Below are positions 5,842 to 8,769 of a stretch of 8,769 nt of DNA, in pieces. The position numbers and the translations under genes are program-made. A model generated the notes under the pieces. That model saw only the letters and a program-made list of their open reading frames with translations, was not told where the DNA came from and did no database searches. The stretch covers positions 331 to 9,099 of the forward strand of contig JALUER010000075.1 of the NCBI GenBank assembly GCA_027043825.1, in the 5' to 3' direction. Each line of letters begins with the position of its first letter. Positions within the stretch are counted from its first letter, which is position 1. Source of the DNA: Microcaldota archaeon. GTDB taxonomy: Archaea > Iainarchaeota > Iainarchaeia > JAADDC01.

Positions 5842-6460
5842 ACCTTCCCACCACCGGTACGAAGACGAAGCCCGGCCTCCTCTCGATCTCCACGAGCTGG
5901 TCGCCTCTTTTCTGGCACGCCACGAGGTCCTGGTGATGGAGGGACCCCACTGGTGCCACCAGGATGCCGCCCTCCCGTAGTTGTCCAACAATTGGTGAAG
6001 GAATTTCCGGGAGGGCGGCGTGGTATACTATCCTGTCATAGGGTGCGTAGGCTGGCAGTCCCCCACTCCCGTCTCCCACGAATATCTTCACGTTCCTGTA
6101 GCCCAGCTTTTCCAGGGTTTCTCTCGCCTTCTCTGCCAAATGGGGTATGAGTTCCACTGAGTAGACAGGAGATCTCGTTATCTCGTGGATGAGTGCCGCC
6201 GTGTATCCGCTACCCGTCCCGATCTCCAGGACCTTCATACCAGGCACCAGTTTTAACATCTCCAGCATGGTAGCTATGGTATAGGGCTGGGAGATGGTTT
6301 GACCGTGCCCGATGGGGAGGGCCGTGTCGGCGTAGGCAAGGTGCCTGAGCTCTTCCGGGACGAACTCTTCCCTTGGAACCCTCCTAAATGCTTCCAGAAC
6401 TCTGGGATCCCTTATACCTTCCCTTTTCAGGTGCCTTACGAGCTCTTCAGCGTTCCTCAT
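5819..6460 (-). CDS. pcm: Protein-L-isoaspartate O-methyltransferase
   Basis: PIMT repairs proteins damaged by deamidation or isomerisation by methylating L-isoaspartyl residues with S-adenosylmethionine. The 213 residues match the usual family length. The family-specific segment PIGHGQTISQPY (about 49-60), which lines the substrate pocket, is followed by SAM motif I VLEIGTGSGYTAAL (77-90), post-I VYSVELIPHLAEKA, motif II around YDRIVYHAALPEIP, and motif III LREGGILVAPVG. ATG 6460 overlaps the end of the COG1395 gene by 14 nt, and GGGAGAGG lies just upstream, so translation is likely coupled. The enzyme should matter in a thermophile, where isoaspartate forms quickly. Next to the JAMM protease gene it forms a protein-maintenance pair, which is an inference from position. 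Confidence 0.95.
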   Translation of the reverse strand: MRNAEELVRHLKREGIRDPRVLEAFRRVPREEFVPEELRHLAYADTALPIGHGQTISQPYTIATMLEMLKLVPGMKVLEIGTGSGYTAALIHEITRSPVYSVELIPHLAEKARETLEKLGYRNVKIFVGDGSGGLPAYAPYDRIVYHAALPEIPSPIVGQLREGGILVAPVGSLHHQDLVACQKRGDQLVEIERRPGFVFVPVVGRYGFRLYR

Positions 6461-7316
6461 TCCTCTCCCTCGCTATCTTCTCGATCTCCTTGAAGTCCCT
6501 CGCTGAGACCAGTTCCTCCTCTTCTATGTAGGGAAACCCCCTTCTTTTCCTCCCTATTACAAGATAGTAGGAGAACGCTGTCCCCCGGGCCCTCTCTATT
6601 ATGGAGATCCTTCTCCTTAGCACCCTATGATCCTTCTCTCTTAGAAACGTGAGGACGAGGTTTTTCTTACCCATGGCTTCCCAGGGGAGCCTTCTGAATT
6701 CCCTCACCTTTCCGCCTAAACTTTCGAGGACGTGGAAGGGTGGATGGAGCGACTCGCTGATGGGGGAGGGAGACGGCCTGACACCCCTTCTGATCCTCCT
6801 CCCGAGCACCTTCTCTATCCTCTCCACCGTCTCCCGCGTGCCGTACTGCCCGTGCTCGTAGCGATATATGGTCTCCTTCGTGGTGCCCACCTTCTCTGCC
6901 AGTCTCTGGAGGCTGAGACCCGCTTCTTCCCTGCCCTTCCGGAGGGCTTCTGTATCTATGGGGACGATCTCCCGCCCCCTCACGTACTGCCCGCTGGGGA
7001 GGGTACCCCTCAGGTACTCGACGAAGGTGTTCAGGTTCATGGCTGGCACACCGTGCCGGTAGTAGAGCACGTCGTCTTCGAGCCTTCCCCAGCGACTGTA
7101 CTCCGCCACCAGGATGGGGATTCCTCCCAACATCTCTGCCAGCTTTACCATGTCCCGGGCGTGTTCCGGCTTGAGCGTGTCCAGGTTTCCCAGTGCTCTT
7201 ACAACGAGGACCTCGCCGTCTCTCCTGGCTATGAAGTCCACCGAGGACTTTATGGCGCTGTAGTCCACCACCCTGAAGCCCTCGGTCTCCAGGGCCCTCC
7301 TGACAACTTCCTTCAC
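6447..7316 (-). CDS. COG1395-type HTH regulator with N-terminal nuclease-like domain
   Basis: This 289-residue protein matches the archaeal 'putative HTH-type transcriptional regulatory protein' family (COG1395). Residues ~1-105 resemble a restriction-endonuclease-like or sensor fold (SSVDFIARRDGEVLVVRAL), but the usual catalytic E-x-K reads E35...R40 and looks inactive. Residues ~124-157 are an XRE/Cro-type helix-turn-helix (RKGREEAGLSLQRLAEKVGT then TIYRYEHG). The C-terminal ~110 residues are basic and may form a second domain. The gene starts with GTG 7316, which overlaps the DGGGPS stop in a GTGA tetranucleotide, so it is translated by coupling. Its place between lipid and protein-repair genes suggests that it may regulate its own operon; no operator is identifiable. 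The function of this family is largely uncharacterised. Confidence 0.85.
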   Translation of the reverse strand: MKEVVRRALETEGFRVVDYSAIKSSVDFIARRDGEVLVVRALGNLDTLKPEHARDMVKLAEMLGGIPILVAEYSRWGRLEDDVLYYRHGVPAMNLNTFVEYLRGTLPSGQYVRGREIVPIDTEALRKGREEAGLSLQRLAEKVGTTKETIYRYEHGQYGTRETVERIEKVLGRRIRRGVRPSPSPISESLHPPFHVLESLGGKVREFRRLPWEAMGKKNLVLTFLREKDHRVLRRRISIIERARGTAFSYYLVIGRKRRGFPYIEEEELVSARDFKEIEKIARERNEER

Positions 7317-8149
7317 CCTACCACCCCCGCCCCGAAGGCCAGGAGGGCAACAACCATAGCGGCTTTCAGGATCTTCTCGGCCCTACCTTCCTTGTTATTC
7401 AGGGCTTCTGTCACTGCGAAGAGGGCTATGAGGTCCGCCAACGACATAAGGACGATGTAGCCGTGGTCCAGGTGGGAGAAGAGGTAGGGGAACGGGGAGA
7501 ACACCACCCCGAGGAATACAAGGTATGTGCCGAAGAAGTTGGCCCAGCGGCGTCCGAGAATGTGGTAGAGGGAGACCTTCTCAGGGAAATCGATGTCCCC
7601 GTCGTCTATGTCCTTCAGTATCTCCCTCCCCCAGTTCACCAGGAAGATGATAAGGGCTGGGAGGATCGTCCTCCATATGTCGCCCCCTATGCCGCCGTAT
7701 ACCATGGTGAGGGCCACGAAGAGGGAGACAACGACGTTGCCCAGGTACTTCCTCGACTGGATCTTCGCCGAGTAGAGATAAGTGCCTATTACAGCGAGGA
7801 CAGCGACCGCCACGTGGACAGGAGATGATAGTGCAGCAAATAGGAGACCAAGGGCGTAGTATAGAGAGAAGACGTACTTCCCCTCCTTCCTGGTGAGGGA
7901 CCCGTGGACGAGGGGTTTCCTGTGGGGCTTCTTCTTGTCCACCTCCACGTCAAAGTAGTCGTTCACTGCTTGAGCTCCCATAGAAATGAATGTGGCAGAG
8001 AGTGCTGCCGGTAAGTAGAGATTCGGTGGTGCCCCGGCAAGCAGGCCTCCGATGACCGTGGCGAAGAAGACCATAACGGCGTTGAGAGGCCTGCCCATTC
8101 TCAGGGCGTCCAGCAACTTTCCTGGTTTTCTCCCCTTCTTCCCCTTCAC
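7313..8149 (-). CDS. Digeranylgeranylglyceryl phosphate synthase (UbiA family)
   Basis: This membrane prenyltransferase adds the second geranylgeranyl chain to geranylgeranylglyceryl phosphate, a committed step in archaeal ether-lipid synthesis. The 278 residues carry the UbiA first aspartate motif NDYFDVEVD (63-71), the HRKPLVHG element (76-83) and a second acidic motif in GREILKDIDDGDID (174-187). About seven to nine hydrophobic helices are seen along the chain (for example PLNAVMVFFATVIGGLLAG and AVAVLAVIGTYLYSA). The start is GTG 8149, with a TATA-like box centred ~26.5 nt upstream and no Shine-Dalgarno. It heads the operon that also encodes a COG1395 regulator, PIMT and JAMM. Other UbiA prenyltransferases (quinone or heme) are less likely given the NDYFDVEVDKK signature, typical of the archaeal enzyme. 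Confidence 0.92.
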   Translation of the reverse strand: MKGKKGRKPGKLLDALRMGRPLNAVMVFFATVIGGLLAGAPPNLYLPAALSATFISMGAQAVNDYFDVEVDKKKPHRKPLVHGSLTRKEGKYVFSLYYALGLLFAALSSPVHVAVAVLAVIGTYLYSAKIQSRKYLGNVVVSLFVALTMVYGGIGGDIWRTILPALIIFLVNWGREILKDIDDGDIDFPEKVSLYHILGRRWANFFGTYLVFLGVVFSPFPYLFSHLDHGYIVLMSLADLIALFAVTEALNNKEGRAEKILKAAMVVALLAFGAGVVG

Positions 8150-8172
8150 GATGAAAAATTGTACAAGGAGGT

Positions 8173-8179
8173 ATTTAAC
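8173..8179 (-). promoter_or_regulatory. TATA box of the DGGGPS-COG1395-PIMT-JAMM operon
   Basis: GTTAAAT on the minus strand is centred about 27 nt before GTG 8149 and begins immediately after the TGA stop of L40e (8180-8182). No Shine-Dalgarno is seen at GTG 8149, so a leaderless mRNA is inferred. Confidence 0.5.
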
Positions 8180-8332
8180 TCACACCTTCACCTTTACCCT
8201 TCTCAGGTCCTTCGAGCCGCATCTCCTGCACTTCTCGGGGGGCTTGCCCCTGTAGCCCCTGTTCCTGGCCCCGCACTTCATACATATCCAGACGTCCTTG
8301 AACCTGCGGGCCTCTGCCTCCGGGAAACCCAT
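8180..8332 (-). CDS. rpl40e: Large-subunit ribosomal protein L40e
   Basis: This short gene encodes 50 residues (start MGFPEAEARRFKDVWICMKC). The PEAEAR opening, the ICMKCGARN segment and two Cys pairs (C17/C20 and C35/C38) mark the zinc-ribbon protein L40e of the large ribosomal subunit. The tail is basic (RRVKVKV), as expected for an rRNA-binding protein. The loop between the Cys pairs is 14 residues, whereas other L40 proteins I recall have about 10; this is the one odd feature. ATG 8332 lies about 26.5 nt from a TATA-like box and has no clear Shine-Dalgarno, so it is probably leaderless. Its stop abuts the promoter of the DGGGPS operon. Confidence 0.85.
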   Translation of the reverse strand: MGFPEAEARRFKDVWICMKCGARNRGYRGKPPEKCRRCGSKDLRRVKVKV

Positions 8333-8355
8333 GGGAAGAGAAGGGTAAAGAAGGG

Positions 8356-8362
8356 GTTAAAG
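8356..8362 (-). promoter_or_regulatory. TATA-like box of rpl40e
   Basis: CTTTAAC on the minus strand is centred about 26.5 nt before ATG 8332, just after the TAG stop (8369-8371) of the preceding gene. It is weaker than the other boxes, so readthrough from the upstream gene is also possible. Confidence 0.4.
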
Positions 8363-8368
8363 AACTTA

Positions 8369-8767
8369 CTATCCTTGCTGCTCTTCCTCACTTAGCTTCT
8401 TGGCCAGCTCCTCTGCTAACCTGGCTATCCGTGGTGCCTCAGCGTGGTCGGCCTCCGCTATCGCTACAAGGTGGATGGCCTCTGACCCAGGGTCTGCAAA
8501 GAACGACGTTGCCACGTTGTCTGGGAGCTCCTTTCGTATCTCCTTGAACTTAGCTTTGTAGTTATTAGGGAGTCGCTTTAACTTTACGGCTGCAAGCACG
8601 GCACTCTTGGGTCCTTCGATGTCCTCGAGCCCTGGATAAACGATCTTGCCATAGTGAACCTCCACTTCGCTCCCAAAGGGTTTTATCATCACTCCTCCGA
8701 TGAAGCGGCCCTCCTTGTTGTCAATCCTTACAATTGCGTCCGCATTCGACGCCAGTATCGCCTTACT
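8369..8767 (-). CDS. Uncharacterised conserved-looking archaeal protein, 3' part (partial)
   Basis: I do not recognise the family. The visible part is 132 residues; the reading frame stays open to the window edge. The segment before the internal GTG/ATG (8692/8689) reads like protein (DAIVRIDNKEGRFIGGV), so the true start is probably outside the window. The visible protein begins with beta-strand-like segments (VMIKPFGSEVEVHYGKIV) and goes on to SAVLAAVKLKRLP and IHLVAIAEADHAE. It ends in a charged amphipathic helix (ARLAEELAKKLSEEEQQG). It has no signal peptide or membrane segment and looks like a soluble cytoplasmic alpha/beta protein. A GGAGGA at 8694-8699 lies only about 1-4 nt before the internal start codons, too close to act as a normal ribosome-binding site. 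It lies upstream of L40e on the same strand. Confidence 0.65.
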   Translation of the reverse strand, partial: SKAILASNADAIVRIDNKEGRFIGGVMIKPFGSEVEVHYGKIVYPGLEDIEGPKSAVLAAVKLKRLPNNYKAKFKEIRKELPDNVATSFFADPGSEAIHLVAIAEADHAEAPRIARLAEELAKKLSEEEQQG

Positions 8768-8769
8768 CT

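Noticed and set aside
5842..5991. N-terminal extension of the JAMM protein
   Set aside because: The Trp/Arg/Ser-rich sequence is the PIMT coding region read in another frame. ATG 5841 begins at the MPN domain and has an upstream GGTGG.
6447..7316. COG1395 N-terminal domain as an active nuclease
   Set aside because: The fold resembles the restriction-endonuclease type, but the E-x-K catalytic signature is not intact (the strand reads EVLVVR).
6732..7460. 242-residue open frame on the plus strand opposite the COG1395 gene
   Set aside because: Pro/His-rich shadow that crosses the COG1395/DGGGPS boundary; the minus strand has clear protein families there.

Overview
The window looks like a compact, fairly GC-rich chromosome segment from a thermophilic archaeon, most likely a euryarchaeote. 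The support is an archaeal XPD helicase, a short EndA-type tRNA-splicing endonuclease, a TrmB-family regulator, the archaeal lipid enzyme DGGGP synthase, a COG1395 regulator, ribosomal protein L40e, and TATA-box promoters with leaderless starts. No phage, IS element, CRISPR array, tRNA or rRNA was seen. No stretch over 300 bases lacks a gene.

Layout: (1) 1-639, minus strand, is the 5' part of an XPD/Rad3 helicase. It shares a palindromic TATA box with a divergent plus-strand pair, a winged-helix protein of unknown function and EndA (690-1722). (2) 1756-3192, minus strand, is a secreted, membrane-anchored surface protein built of Ig-like segments. It is divergent from a TrmB-family regulator (3283-4023). 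(3) 4048-5454, plus strand, holds a DNA cytosine-C5 methyltransferase with no visible restriction partner and a small archaeal protein resembling the DUF2122/COG4080 (SpoU-like) family. (4) 5455-8149, minus strand, is a four-gene operon with every junction overlapping: DGGGP synthase, COG1395 regulator, protein-L-isoaspartate methyltransferase and a JAMM metalloprotease. (5) 8180-8767, minus strand, holds L40e, which is too short for a usual ORF cutoff, and the 3' part of an unrecognised gene.

A consistent expression grammar emerges. Transcription units begin with a TTTAAA-like box centred about 25-27 nt before a GTG or ATG start, which implies leaderless mRNAs. Internal operon genes and the surface protein carry Shine-Dalgarno sequences instead. 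At tandem junctions the TATA box overlaps, or lies within about 10 nt of, the stop codon of the preceding gene.

I see no clear multi-gene system of an undescribed kind. The best leads are the symmetric helicase/winged-helix promoter, the mosaic base composition and altered motif X of the methyltransferase, the overlapping lipid/regulator/protein-repair/JAMM operon, the TrmB-surface protein pair, and an L40e with an enlarged zinc-finger loop.
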